Positions 13,199 to 26,531 of a stretch of 64,000 bases of DNA are shown here, piece after piece (within the stretch, counting starts at the first letter, position 1; every line of letters begins with the position of its first letter). Under the pieces are notes generated by a model. It did not search any database and was not told the DNA's origin. It worked only from the letters and a program-made list of their open reading frames with translations. Made by a program: the position numbers and the translations under genes. This DNA comes from Marsupella aquatica (lineage: Eukaryota > Marchantiophyta), in the NCBI GenBank assembly GCA_973895155.1, contig OZ316892.1, positions 26,846,001 through 26,910,000 of the forward strand, given 5' to 3'.

Positions 13199-16100
13199 AT
13201 GTTGAAGCAGTTAACTGACATTGGGAAGAAGCTGACACAACCGCATTCGAAAGATGCATTGGTGAAAGTCTTAAAGGTCGTATTCTGTCCCTTTCTTCCT
13301 CATGGGGCTAATGGCCGTCAGACCGAACTCTCTTCGTTCCCTGGAATCAATTTTTATAATTGCGCGTTCGTCTGGGCATGCTCAGTTTTGGAGCTCTATC
13401 TATCCCGTCTCTCCCCCTCTGCCGGGCACGACACCTCTCTTGGAGCTGTGTTCTTGATCACTGTCATACACCCGAGTCTAGGGTGGACTGGTGGCTCGGA
13501 GTTTTCACAGCTTCCCGTCTTTGTGAGGGACTTATGTTGTGCACCTCAACCCTCTCAACCGCACATTAACTTACGCGAAGAGGCTGGTTGAGAACCACAA
13601 CCTACTTCTTCCTTTTTCCTCTGTGACTCTTTCTTTTGGAGACACACAGCAGGGTTTCTTTTTGCTCTTCTCTCTCCTTCGTTCTTTTACTTCCTTAATG
13701 TTTCCTTCCTTTTTTATTTCTGCCCTGCTTTGGCACCGGATTCCACTCCCTCCGGAGTCTGCCATGACCTTGGTTAGGTCAAAGTCTTTGTGTCGCTGTC
13801 GAAGTTTCAAGAGTGTTTCAAGTCTTGGAAATGATGTTAATTGCCCTCTTTATTGCTGGGTATCTGTGGAAGTTCAGTACAAGTGCTTAGTTTGATCCCA
13901 ACATATTTTCCTGCGGCGCTCCTTTCCTCTATTGTGTCATGGTTGGTATTCGCTCATGAAATGAAAACAAGCTTATTAAATACGGTGAACATCTATGAAG
14001 CAGGAGTAAAGCTAAACACTTTTTGGTTGTGGGTACGGAGTGAGCTGTGTTGGAGCTTGATAAGTTTCGCCAAATTATTTGGAATCAAAGGGTCTAATAT
14101 TATTTGGTGGGTTATTTTGACAACTTTCAGCAAGCAGCGGCAGTGCTGACAGAAGTTGAGCAGTCACCTTCGACACAGACGGTGACAGCTATGAAACCTT
14201 GTACAGACGCGTTGGTTCTTCCCGCACTGTTGAGACACAAGGACAAAGACGTCAAACTTCTTGTAGCAACCTGTGTGAGCGAGATTATGCGCATAGTCGC
14301 ACCAGAGGCTCCATACGATGATGATGTTTTGAAGGTAAGCATGCCAACCCTAAATGGAGTACGAGTTTCCTTTTATTGAAACCATCGAATCGTGTGCCTT
14401 CTTGTCCCGACTACGCTTGGCGTTGTGTGTTTAATAAGCCCATATAAACCACTGCGTTGATTTGTCGTATGTCATTGGTTTCTGTGGTGTGGCTGTTCAG
14501 GATATTTTTCAACTCATTGTTGCTATATTTCAAGGACTCAATGAAGTGTCGAGTCCTTCCTTCTCAAGGAGGGTGAATATATTAGAGACGGTTGCAAAAG
14601 TCAGGTCCTGTGTGGTCATGCTGGACCTGGAGTGCGACGACCTGATTCTGGAAATGTTTCACGTCTTCTTCAACACTGCGAGGTGAAGGTCACTTCATCC
14701 TTAGATGGTAGAAAGTTTATGCTTGGGCTAGGATGAAACGCCTGGTCAGTAAAGTGGTAAAGTTTGTTTATTGGGAGATTTCGATACCTTCGTCGTTTGC
14801 CTGTTGTCGCCCTGAAAATGGAGTTTGTTGGAACTGCAGTGAAGAGCATCCTCAAAATGTCTTCGTTGCCATGAGGAATATCCTGGCCTTGGTAATAAAA
14901 GAGAGTGAAGAAGTTTCTCTACCATTATTGGAAGCTGTCCTTAGCAACATATTGAAGGACAATAAGGTACAGTTAATTGGTGTTGGGCAATTTAGACCTT
15001 CTCTGAGGTACTCGAGACTCTTGCTTGTAGCGCTATTCAGTTCACTAGATGATTTTGTTTCCAGATATTTCTCTCACCAGTTGTCCGTCTGAATGCAGGA
15101 CGTATCCCCGGCAGCACACAAGTTGGCAGTGGCTGTGGTGGAGAGATGTTCAGACAAGCTGGAACCCTATGTCCAGAAGTTCTTAACATCTGTAATGTTG
15201 GAGGGGAAGCCTGCAGAGAGCGAGCTACAGGAGGATTACCATGACATTATCTATGAAATTTATTGCTGTGCACCGCAGATGCTTCTGGCAGTCATTCCTA
15301 ATTTGACACAAGAGTTAGTGGTGCGTTCTCAACCCGAAAATACTATCACGTCAGGGTCACCTGCTCTTTTGGTTGTCCTACGGATCTGTTTACACTGCGG
15401 TTCAAGATGATAACTTCCCAATTCTCTCTCTGCAGACAGATCAGATTGATGTGCGTCTGAAAGCAGTGAAGCTCCTAGGAAGACTATTTGCTTTGCCAGG
15501 GAGGCATGTAGCCAAGGAGTACAGACAGCTTTTCTCCGAGTTCCTCAAACGATTTTCGGACAAAGCGGTTGAAGTTAGGTTGGCAGTTATTGAATGTGCC
15601 AAGGCATGTTTTGAAGCAAATCCTACAGGTCCGGAGGCCACAGACATTTTAGGTATGGACAATTCCCCTCCACCCATGAAGGTGTGCTTAGTGGTCGTTC
15701 TGAACAAGTTTTCTCGTAAATTAATTGCCTCTACTCGATCTTGGAGCAACTTTCAAGATTCTTGGAACTAATTGGAAATAAATGAAATTCGTGGAAATAA
15801 ATGAAAATGTTTCACGGAACTGAGTTTTTTGCCAGAATGGCGTGGAGGAATTCATTGTCTGTTAGCAGCTGTGGTTATGTTGTTGCACTTAGGCTCTTTA
15901 TGATGATGTACGCTGGATCCGTTGTGCTCAAGTGAAATTTGACCTTCTTCTTGTTGAATGATCAGCTGGATTCAAAGAGCGTCTGTTGGATTACGACGAT
16001 AAAGTACGGATGGCAGCAGTTAAAGCTCTCTGTGACCTACTTAATATTAACTCAAAATGGATCCCAAAGGACACGTTCAAACTTGTCGCAGAACGTCTTA

Positions 16101-19100
16101 GAGACAAGAAGGTTGGTTTCACTTGGTTTTGCTTCCCTCTCAGCTGAAAGACCATTCTGGTGACCAGTTCATGTGATATAAAGATGGTTTGTGTGAGAGG
16201 GATTCAATTGAAGTTACTGGTTTGGATCCCTAAGCATCGTCGGGCTCTTAGGCTCCGTCAATAACATTCAGTTATCTTCTCTGATAGGGATATTGGCATT
16301 CTACGCCTATGCTGACTTCTTTTCATGATTGCAGTTATCTGTTCGGGAGGATACTTTGCACAAGCTGGCAGAAGTGTACCGTAACTACACAACTAAGTGC
16401 AACGAAGGGCTGTCAGCTGTGGATGACCAGTTTGAATGGATTCCGAGCAAGATTGTGCGCTGTTGTTACGATAAAGATTTCCGGTAGGCTTGATCTTCAT
16501 CCCGTCATAGTCTGATTACTGTTGAGGGGTGCCTTGTGGGAAACCCCCTATATGAGATTTGTCCTGTGAAGTATTTTTGTGATGGGTTGTATCCCCGAAA
16601 GATCTCGGACGACATGAGGGTGAAATAACGGTGTTGGTGTTCTTGTGCAGACCACAGAGTATTGAGATTGTGTTCACAGATGAGCTTTTCCGCGTGGAGA
16701 TCCGATTGGAACAGAGGGCCAAGCACTGGATGGCCATGTTTGCTGTGTTTGATAAGAATGATGAAAAGGCTTTCAGAAACATACTGGGGCAAAAGCAAAG
16801 GTTGGTGTTCCTGCTAGAAAAGTTTCCGACCAATGTAGACCTAGATGGCCTGGCCTGGTCTGGTCTGGTGTGGTCTGGTCTGGTCTGGTGGCCCTCTTTC
16901 CCTTAATTTGAAATAGGTTTTATTACACCCTGTGTGATAATTATTCCCTTCGACCTTCTGCATCATAGTGCTTGCTCAACGTTGGTGTTCATGAGCAGTT
17001 TGTTACCTGGCCGAGTGACAGATTTCATCAGAAAGCCATTTTGTTGGAACTGTGCTTCAGGCTACAGGTGGAGATGCAGAGCTATCTTGGAATGAGGAAG
17101 AAAAGCAAGGTGAATGTTGATCTAATATTTATTGTATTATTACCTCTATGGCCCTTTTTGAGGTGGTTGTTTGAATGCATGCTTGTTGATATATTTGAAG
17201 TCTGTTTGAATGTCATCATCTCGTCTTCAGTTTGACCTTGTACTTGAATGCAACTCGTCTTTGCATGTTCGATCATCAATTGAGCTTTTATCCAGTTGCT
17301 CTACTTATTTTTCCTCTCAGATACAGAACAGTTTTTGTGACCCGGGTTTGAAGTAACCGTAAATCTCGCTGAAGTGTCCCTTCGGTCGAGTACCCGACCT
17401 TTGAGACGTCTTTGACCGGTTTATATGCTTTTAACTGTTTGAGCAATGCAGGAAGACGATAGTCCTGATCTGCAGAAAAAGATCCAGGCGTCTTTCAAAG
17501 CGATAGCAACATCGTTTTTTGATTCATCCAAGGCGGAAGAAAATATGCAAAAGCTACATCAAATGAAGGACAACAACATTTTCAAATCACTCAACGTTCT
17601 CCTGACTCCTACCACTCCATTCAAGCAGGCTCTGGCTACCCGTGTATGTGACTTTCCTGTTTCTCAGAGCAAGAGTTAGCAAGCATATTTCCTCGACGTG
17701 AAGCGCTTAGGGACCTATCTGGCTTGGTTTGGTTCATATAGCTCGTTGCTTTTGTCATGTTTCGTTTTCTGATATGTTCTCCTGCTTCTGCCGAGTTAAA
17801 CTGGTGTGGTTTGCTGTTCATGACACAAATCCGAAGTGTCCTAGTTGTAAAGCTGCCGCTATGTTCCTTTATCCAGGAGGACTTACTGAAGAGGATTGGG
17901 GAGAAACACCCACAGCATGATTTCATAAAGACTCTTGCTACAAAGTGCTCATTCCTTCTATTCGAGAAGGAACATGTTAAAGCAGTCTTGGAGGATGTCA
18001 GTATAAATCAGAAGTCAGGGAATAGTGAACATGCCACTGCAGGCCTGTCTTTGCTGGTGGTAAGTCTTTCTGACTCTTATGAATTTTTTTGCTTGGCCTT
18101 TGCGTTTGGTGTTCGTCCAGCTAACGGGTCTTTACAGTCCCAGTCATACTCTAGTTTTACATAAATAGAGCATGACAATGACGAAAATGTCCCTTTGGGA
18201 ACCTTTCTCCAGGAATTCGCTGGTTTTTTCCCTGCCTTGCTGGAGGGCACAGAAGGAGATCTACTGGAATTGCTCAAGGAAAGTGATGAAGCAATCAAGG
18301 AGGGTGTTGTTCATGTTCTAGCCAAGGCTGGAGGCTCTATCCGGGATCAGATTTCGAAGAAAGAGAGGTGTGAAAACTTGGGGCTCAAATGCTTAAGCTT
18401 TAATTGTGGAGCGGATTTTCAGAGCTGAGAGTCGCTTGTCCTTCGGATATGACAGTGGGAAGTTTGACCTTGATCTTGCAGTTCAGTAGACCTCACGCTG
18501 GAGCAACTTGCCCTGGAGGGCAGTCGCAAGCAGGCAAAACATGCCGTGTCTGCTATAGCTGCCATCTCAGCAGATTCGGGGCTGAAGGCACTGTCGGTTT
18601 TATACGGGGTATGCTTCATTTTCGTTGCCCTATACATTACTTTTGTGGTACGCAGCATGATTTATATGCTCCCATTTTCCTGTTGGCACGAACTCTTATT
18701 GTTTCTTATCTTGGGCTTGTAGGTTTTTTGGTAAGTTGTGGCTTCATTTTTGTTGTTAGGGTTTTGTGGGGCTCCTGACTCATTTCTTTGTACTGAGAAG
18801 TTATCGTCATGACTATACAGCGCCTTGTGGATCTTCTCGACGACAAAAATCACCTTCCTACAATCCTGCAGTCTCTTGGCTGTATTGCTGAAAATGCTAT
18901 TCCAGTTTTCGAGACTCGTGAAGAAGAAGTTGTTCGGTTCGTCGTGCGCAACCTACTCAAACGTGAAAGTGTAAGTTGGCCCAACCCAATCTGAAATGTG
19001 AAATTTCGTCGGCTCCAATCTGACACGATACAGTCTCGCTTTTTTAACTTATATTGATTCATTTCTTTCCTGTTAACACGGGATGGCCAAGTCGCATAGA

Positions 19101-22100
19101 GGAGGGACAATCATCTAAGTATTGAAGATGTGAAACACGCATTGTCACCAGACAATGTGTTTGGATTGTCGCTTCTTGCGATCTGTTTCCTATGGGTGGA
19201 GGATGATTTCTCTGGGTCCAATTGTACAGGTTCACAGAGAAGGATGGAAACCTGATTTTAACAATCCTAGCGAGGAATGTCTTTTGAAGGTACGATTGGT
19301 AACAATCTTTCGCAATTGTTGCTATCTTGGCAGAACTTGGTTTAGGCGGGGTCAAAGGTGGTCAACTTTCTTTTCTGGCATTTAAACGGTGTGGGCCAGA
19401 GATTGTAGACAGCTGCCAATGAATACGCACGTCTTCTTCGTAGAGGAAGCATATGGAACTCTCGATTGTTTTCTGACAAAATGTCTTTGCAGATTTATGG
19501 TATAAAATCTCTGGTTAAGAGCTTTTTACCCCATAAGGACGCTCAACTTCGGTCAGCCAAACTCAAAGGTCTACTGGGAGTGATAGCCAAACTTCTAACC
19601 TCAGGAGAGGTTTCAGATGATATCAAGTCCAGGTTTGTGCAGTAGTTATTTTCAGTCTTTGAAACTGTCTTTATAATCAACTAACAACATAATTTGTACG
19701 TCTGGCACATGCTATATGTTCACCCTCGTGTGTCAATTCACGTCAAGTCTGCTCAATCCTATTGTTTGGTGTGCAGTGACATTGACAGAGCGAATCTCCG
19801 CCTGGCTGCCGGCAAAGGAGTTCTTCGGCTGGCGCGACGATGGGACTCACAGATATCCCCTGCTGTTGTTCATTCGACTCTTTTGTTAGCACAAGTAAGA
19901 TATCACACCTCCTGAATCAGTCATTAGAGATCATGTCACTTTTGGTTGTAGAAAGACACGCAAATTGGTAGTCTGAACGCGGGGAAGGCGAATATCCAAG
20001 TTTACTTTTCTGCTTACAATTTGTGTCATTCAACGACTGCAGGATTCTTCAATTGAAGTGAGACAGAAGTTTTTGGCCAAGGTACATCAGTACCTGAAAG
20101 AGAGAGCTCTGCACCATAAGTACGCCAGCGTGTTTGCCTTGGTTGCAGTGGATCCACTGAGGGAAATTGTGACTGATGTAAGTTTCCTCTCTGGAGGGAG
20201 GAATCCGTTTGTATTTTGGTGCGAGGATCGTTTCGCATGACAATTGAATTTGGCCTAGATTTTCTGTGGTTTGCCTTACTGGCTTCTGAATATCCTATCA
20301 GTTTTTGATTTTCTCACGAATGTCTTCTATATCGTTTTCAGGGAAAACGCTACCAGGCAGATTTTGTCGACTCTAGTCGTCGGGAAGCTCGTTCGAAACA
20401 AGTGTCACTCTCCGCACAAATCGAGGGGACAACCATCACTCTGCATCCGGAATATGTTCTGACTTATTTAGTTCAAGTTCTTGCTCATCAGCCACAGTTT
20501 CCAAGTGATGCAGCAACTGCTGAAACTACAGCCTATGAGCCTGCTTACAAGTGAGTATCTTCTAATGAGGACTGTACAGTACTCAGATTTCCCAACTTGA
20601 GCTCCGTACATTACTGCTTGAGACAAATATTAAATTGCTCTCAAACTGAATGCAAAATGCACCTTATGATCAACAGGCAACTGTTATCGTTCCTCCGAGC
20701 TTTGGTCCACCAGGATGGAGATGGTCGCGGAGAACAAGGAAAGAAGGAAGATGTTGACAATTTACCTGCGATTTTAGCCATATTTCGTACCATCAAGAAT
20801 GCAGAAGATCTCGTTGATAAAGAGAAAACAGAGGTCAGTTTGCCACGCAGATACTTCCGCAGGCTCTCAGGCCTTCCATAATAGAATGAATGGACAGTTA
20901 ATTAATTCACTAAGGCACATTATCCCCACTTGATTCTTGCGTGTGAAGCTGTCTCACTTGAAAAATGTTACGGGAAAACCACATATTATTCTCTTCTCAG
21001 CATATGCTGCTCAGTGGAGATTGGTTTTTGGTAGACTCATGGGTTCTTGGTAGACTTTTGGTCTTCGTGAATAGTTTATCTGTCTCTTTTATGATCTGTT
21101 GCAAGGAATTTAGTCACTCAAAAGTGTGTCTGGACCCAATCATTCTGACATGGTTGCCTATGAACCTCATGTCATGGACTTATTATGCGATTTTTCGTTC
21201 TTTAATCGTCACAGTACTAATGGAAAATATTTGATTCACGATTGCAGAAATTATATGCACTGTGTGATATTGGAGTTGTCATTACCAAGGAGCTGGGGAA
21301 AAAGAAGCACTTTTCAGGAGAGTATCCTGGCACCATACCTCTCCCAGCTGCGATTTACAAACCAATTGAAGTCTCTGAAGGTGAAGAGGCACCACCTGCG
21401 AAGGTATTATTCTATTCGAAGGATTCAGTATTTCATGAGGCAGAGCCTTACTTAGCATATGCACTTGTGAGAACTGAAGTCTTTCATTTGTCAGCCTGGG
21501 TACTTAAGGATGGCATGTTTGGGTTTATAGAATTCTTGGCTTCCCTGTCGCGTGAGCAGCGGCTCTGGTGGCATTGTTCTTTTCGGCGGAACTGTTCTGA
21601 ATTGATGTATTCCTCCTTTTTGTTGGTTCATTCTTTAGGTTGATGGCAGCCATCTTCCACCATGCTTCATTGATAGTGATGTGCTGATACGATTCCGACC
21701 TGTAGGCGGTGCTGCAAGAGCTGGGCAGGTTTGTGAGACATCCTTATTATTCAACTCCACTCTTGCATTTGAGAGGTTTGCATTGGCGCTGAGAAGTTGT
21801 ATTCGCGAGTATGGACTAATTATTAAAAAGCGGCTAACAGCTTGTTGTCTTTGGTCAGCCTTCAAGCCCGCGGGGAAATAAGAGGGACAGAAGAACCCTT
21901 GACGGGGATTCTTCCGATGAAGAGAATGAGAAAGATGAAGCTGGCGATCCCCATGCTAAGAAGAGCAAACACAGTGAACCTACAGATGAGGCAGGAGCAG
22001 GACCTGTCAAAGATGAGACTTCAACCAAGCAATCTCGAGGGAGGAAGAAAGTAAACGGGGACAACCAAAAGAATGGAATTGTGAAGGTCACAAAGGAAGT

Positions 22101-25100
22101 GAAGGCCGAGGAAGAGCCGTCACCAAAGCGAAAGCGAGGTAGGCCAAAGGGGTCAGGTACTAAGGCCAGTGCCACTGCGGAGGCATCTGAGGATTCGGCC
22201 TCGAAGGCTCGTAAGCAAGAGGGTAGAAAGCAATTGGTAGATACTACAGCATCGGAGAAGGCGAGTGCGAAGAAGAAGTCCGATGGACAAGAAGTAACAA
22301 AAGTGGGAAGTGGACGAGAGAAGGTGCTATCTTCATTCCTATTAGCTTACACTATTACGTTGAAAAAATGAAGAGGCATGCCCCAGAAATAAAGTGCAAA
22401 TATCATTATGATGTCGATTAAGTGTGCATTGTAATATGTGAAGAATACAGAAGAGATGACTATCCATTCTATTGTTCATATCTTGTCTGCTACTCCCATT
22501 TGTGACCGATTCGGTTATAATGTCTATCAGAGATCTGCAGAGGCGACTCGAAGCCCTATACCATTCCAGGCAAAACCGATTGCGAAGCAGAGTACCCCTG
22601 TGACTGAAAAGGTTTACCTAGAGTCCCTACCTTGCTTTTGTGATTTTGAACACGGAAGCAATATATTTTAGTGGGGAGAATACCGTCATTATGTGTTCTC
22701 AGACCCAAAAACTCGTTCTGTCTTGCCTGTGACAGACTCCTTTGAGGAATCATGCTGGTCTCCAAGAGGAGGAGCTGATTGGGTGCAGGATTAAAGTGTG
22801 GTGGCCACTTGACAAACGGTAACGTCATCGCAATAATCGTTGTCACCCTGAACTTGTTGTCCATCGATGTGTTTTATCATTTTCTGCGAACGATGACTAT
22901 GAATAGTTCCACTGTCCACTCACAAGTAGCGATTTCCGTTGGTGGGAAGTCAAAAGTTTATGTTCGTGCTAGGCTTTCGCACTTAAATGGCATGTTTGAG
23001 ATATAGCTGTCTCACCTTCGTGAGATGATATGGACGTGTGGGTGGTGGACAGGTTCTACAAAGGAACGGTGACACAGTATGATCCTAAGAAGAATAAGCA
23101 TAAGGTCCATTTCTTTGCGGCTTTGTTTTTTTTGGGTGTTATCTTGAGAAGTTAACTGATGCGACTAATTAAGTGCGAATTGAATTATTGTATCAATTTC
23201 TCATTACAAGTCTTCACGTTTACAGTTTGAATGTCTGCTTCAAAACTTCTGGCGTGTGTAACACGCATTAACAGTGGTTTTTCCCATATTTCGAAGTATT
23301 ATGACAGTACCCTCGTGATAAACTTCTATTTATTTTTGATTTTTTAAATTGCATTGGTTTACGCTCTGTAGATAACCTATGAAGATGGAGAGAAAGAAAC
23401 TCTCGTTCTCTCGAATGAGAAGTACGAAATTATCGACAGTAGTAAGGCGATGAGGAAGGTATGTGACACTGCATTTCGTGTTAAACACGTGGCAGCCTAT
23501 TCGTAGTCATCGGAGGAAGAAGAGCCAGAACCTTTCTAAACACAATGTGAAATCGCTTACGAAGTTCCATTCAAATCATATGAAGACTGGAAATTCAAGA
23601 AATGATGTCACGCTTCCAAAAAGCATATATATTAGCTACTGTTTTCTAAGATGTGATGGAGATAGCTTCCATGCCCATTATTCGTGGAACTAAACAAGCA
23701 GTGCTGGATATATGTTGCACAGGAGATAGCAGAGAAGCCACCCGCAACACCACCTACCAATCAGTATGGGTGTCTCAATTCAGTTTTGTTTGGTTTTACG
23801 TTCTTGAGTAAAATTGGAAGTTTTATGATTTGTAGTCTAAAGCTACAGCAGTAAGGCAAGTAATGGTACCCATCTTCTGGTAACGTCATGTCTGGAAAGT
23901 AAACTTGTAAATTGAAATGTTATCAATTTGGATCTGCGTGATGTATCAGATCGGGAAAGCTGAAACGGAAAGCTGTCGACAATGGAAGTCAAAATTCAGG
24001 TCCTTTAGACAAGAAGTAAGGATGCCCTTTGATAACCGTTTGGTCTCTATACTTGTTGCACTGCCGCTGATTTTCCTTTAAATGAATTAATCTGGCCTCC
24101 TTGGGGATGGCTTAGTTGAACATTTGTACTTCTTTTGCTTCTTGCCCAACAGCCTGTAATTATCTTCGAATCGTGTACGTGTTCTCTTCATTACTTCTTC
24201 TGACAGCAGTTTGGATTTTCGATAGGAGGGCTATTACCAAAGCTGGGAAGGAAACAAGTGCTCAAACATTACAAGGGGTAGGTAGGGGCCTTGCACAAGC
24301 CAAGAGTGGCAGTCTGACAAGCCCGGCATCCAAAACTACGAAGAATACGGCATCGATTTCCGCTGGCCCTTTTGCATTCAGTGACGATGATGATGGCCCT
24401 GCAAGCGAAAAAGGAGGAAAGAAAGCTAAAACGAACTCTGGTGAGGCCGCTGCTAAAGGTCAGTCAGTCATTGTAGCTTATCTTCACGTTTCCCAGCTAT
24501 TAGCGAAGTCTTCCAGAAACTTTTAAGGAGTAGCATTTGAGTAATTCATTCGTTCATTCACCTGTCTTGGCAGCAAAGCCCGGGGTCGCAAAAGTTACAG
24601 AGGGGCTTTTCTCTTCTAGGAATGGTATCAAGAATTATAAGCTGCAAACCGCTAATTTAGAGCATGAAATTGTGTTCCATGGTGCCAGAATCTCGCAGTC
24701 ACACCTCCAGGAAATGTCTTCTCTGCACCACGAGGATTGACAATTTTTTATTCCTGATTTCCTGAATAGAGGCACATTTGCTCTCTGATGTAGCATTGTC
24801 TCTTTCTGGATTCTCATTTGTATCCGGGATGGTTGTTTCGCAGGTTCAGGTATGACAATCAGGGTTAAGAGGAGCCACGAAGGGACACCCAAAGAGAGTT
24901 CAGAAAAGCTGAAAGAGAAATCGTCAGAGAGATTTACAGAGAAGCTGAAAGAGAAGGTGGGTGCAGGCAAGCAGAAAGAGAAGCCAGCAGAAAAGGTGGT
25001 GGAGATTGAAAAGGCAAAGGGAAAAATTGAAAAAGTCAAAGAAAAGATGCAGCTTGAGAAGGCAAAAGCAGCTAAGGCAGCAGACAACAATAAGAGGCTC

Positions 25101-26531
25101 GTTGAGAAAGGGGAACTTGAGAAGTTGAAGTGCTTATCTAACAGTGAGAAGCCCAAAGAAGCCGCCAAGGCAGAAGGAAACAAAGTCAAGGGAAAAGAGG
25201 ACAGTGAGAAACCCAGGGCCAAGGGTGAGGAAGTCTCCAAGGGGAAGGGGGAAGGTGACGCATCAAAGGTGAAGGGTGACTTGGGGAAATCCAATGCTCA
25301 GGGCGGCGACAGTGAGATCTCGAAGAGGAAGATGGATACTGAGAAATCAGCAGCCAAGGTGGACGTTGAGAGAACTAATGCTAAGGTGGACACCGACAAA
25401 CGAAAATCCAAGGTGGATGCAGAGAAAACAAACACAAAGGTCGACAATGAGAAACCAAAAGCTAAGGCCGACAGTGAGAAACCAAAGGCAAAGGCCGACA
25501 GTGAGAAACCGCAAGTTCAGGGTGATACTCAGAAATCGAATGTAAGGGTTGTGAAGGAAAAGCCGGAAGGAAAATCAGAGGGGGAAACAGAAAAGCCCAA
25601 AGCGAAGGCACAGGAAGAAAAGTCAAATAAGGAGGCGGAAGCTGGAATACCGAAAGAGAAGGCTGATATTGAAACGCAGAAAGAGAAAGACGAGGAAAAG
25701 ACACCAACTGAGGACCTGCCAGAAAGGATTGTGCAGCCCCCAGTTGAGGCTGCTGTTGCTCGTGAGACTGAAGCTGTAATAGGATCAGAGTCAGCGGGAC
25801 TGACAAAAGAGGAAGGCAATTCTGAAAAGAAGACCGCGCAGGTAACAGAGAAGAAAGATGCAGCAGAGGCAGAGGAAGTCATAGCAGCAGAAAAGCAAGA
25901 GGGTGTTTCTACGAAGGATGTTGCAGAATCCAAGAAAGAAGCAGTAGAATCTACGAAAGCTGCAACAGAATCTAAGAAAGATGACGATGATGATGAGCCG
26001 TCGGTAAGAATCTAACTCAGTTTTGGGCAGAAAGTTTTAGCTTATCAGATGTGCCGTTTAAAAACTGAAGCGAGAGGAATGTGAAGTGTAAGAAATTATT
26101 ATTTTGTCCTCCCCGTTTGTACCCATTCGTTCCGATTGGTCACGATCAGCCGACAGGGGTTCCGTATTAGGTCTTACTCACTTGGTAAGAAAAGATTGAA
26201 ACTGTAATTCCAAATCTACGCAAAGTAAAAGCAAAGGAGTATCGAAGCATCACGTAGACAGGAGGATTCCAGGCGAAGAACCTGGTTTGATCTGCTTTGG
26301 GTAAAATTCAAACAATTAAGATTTGCAAGGCGAGCACATTTGAGATCGAAATTTCTGTGCATCTGGAGTCTGAACGAAAATCACAGCCGCTGCGCTATAT
26401 GGCACGCGAAAGCATTTTCAGTGAAGTCAATAAAGTGATTTAGCAAATGTTCTCATTAGTCAGAATATCAGTCTGAGGATTCTTCTGTGATGCAGGAAAC
26501 ATGGAGGAGTCGCAGACGAAAGTTGCATTGA
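13199..26531 (+). CDS. PDS5: Sister chromatid cohesion protein PDS5 (cohesin cofactor), complete
   Basis: The gene is read as 34 exons, from the ATG at 13199 (MLKQLTDIGKKL) to a TGA at 26531. Summed lengths (5706 bases, 1901 residues) stay in frame. The first 23 exons encode the HEAT-repeat body typical of plant PDS5, with blocks such as APYDDD, LETVAKVRSCVVMLDLECD, FEWIPSKIVRC, AKAGGSIR and QSLGCIAENAIPVFETRE. Exon 21859-22323 encodes a basic tail with an AT-hook (KRKRGRPKGSG). Exons 22769-23458 encode the Tudor-like domain (GCRIKVWWPLDKRFYKGTV, then ITYEDGE). The long exon 24844-26003 is an extreme Lys/Glu tail with repeated KVDxEKxxxK units. PDS5 proteins bind cohesin in the nucleus and regulate cohesion. 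The small exons at 22543-22611, 24574-24624 and 26496-26531 are the least certain; stopping at TAA 26013-26015 is an alternative end. Confidence 0.92.
16851..16892. repeat. TCTGG/CCTGG microsatellite in PDS5 intron 9
   Basis: About eight CTGGT/CTGGC pentamers run from 16851 to 16892, just after the donor at 16801. It is an ordinary intronic simple repeat. Confidence 0.7.
26429..26434 (+). promoter_or_regulatory. Possible alternative polyadenylation signal of PDS5
   Basis: AATAAA lies within the putative last intron, about 410 bases after the TAA at 26013-26015. If the last intron is not spliced, this could end a transcript whose protein finishes PSVRI instead of continuing into ETWRSRRRKLH. 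Confidence 0.35.

Noticed and set aside
24635-25294. Long minus-strand open frame of 219 codons within the PDS5 tail
   Set aside because: It is the complement of the Lys/Glu repeat exon; its Ser/Phe-rich content is a by-product of the biased sense strand.
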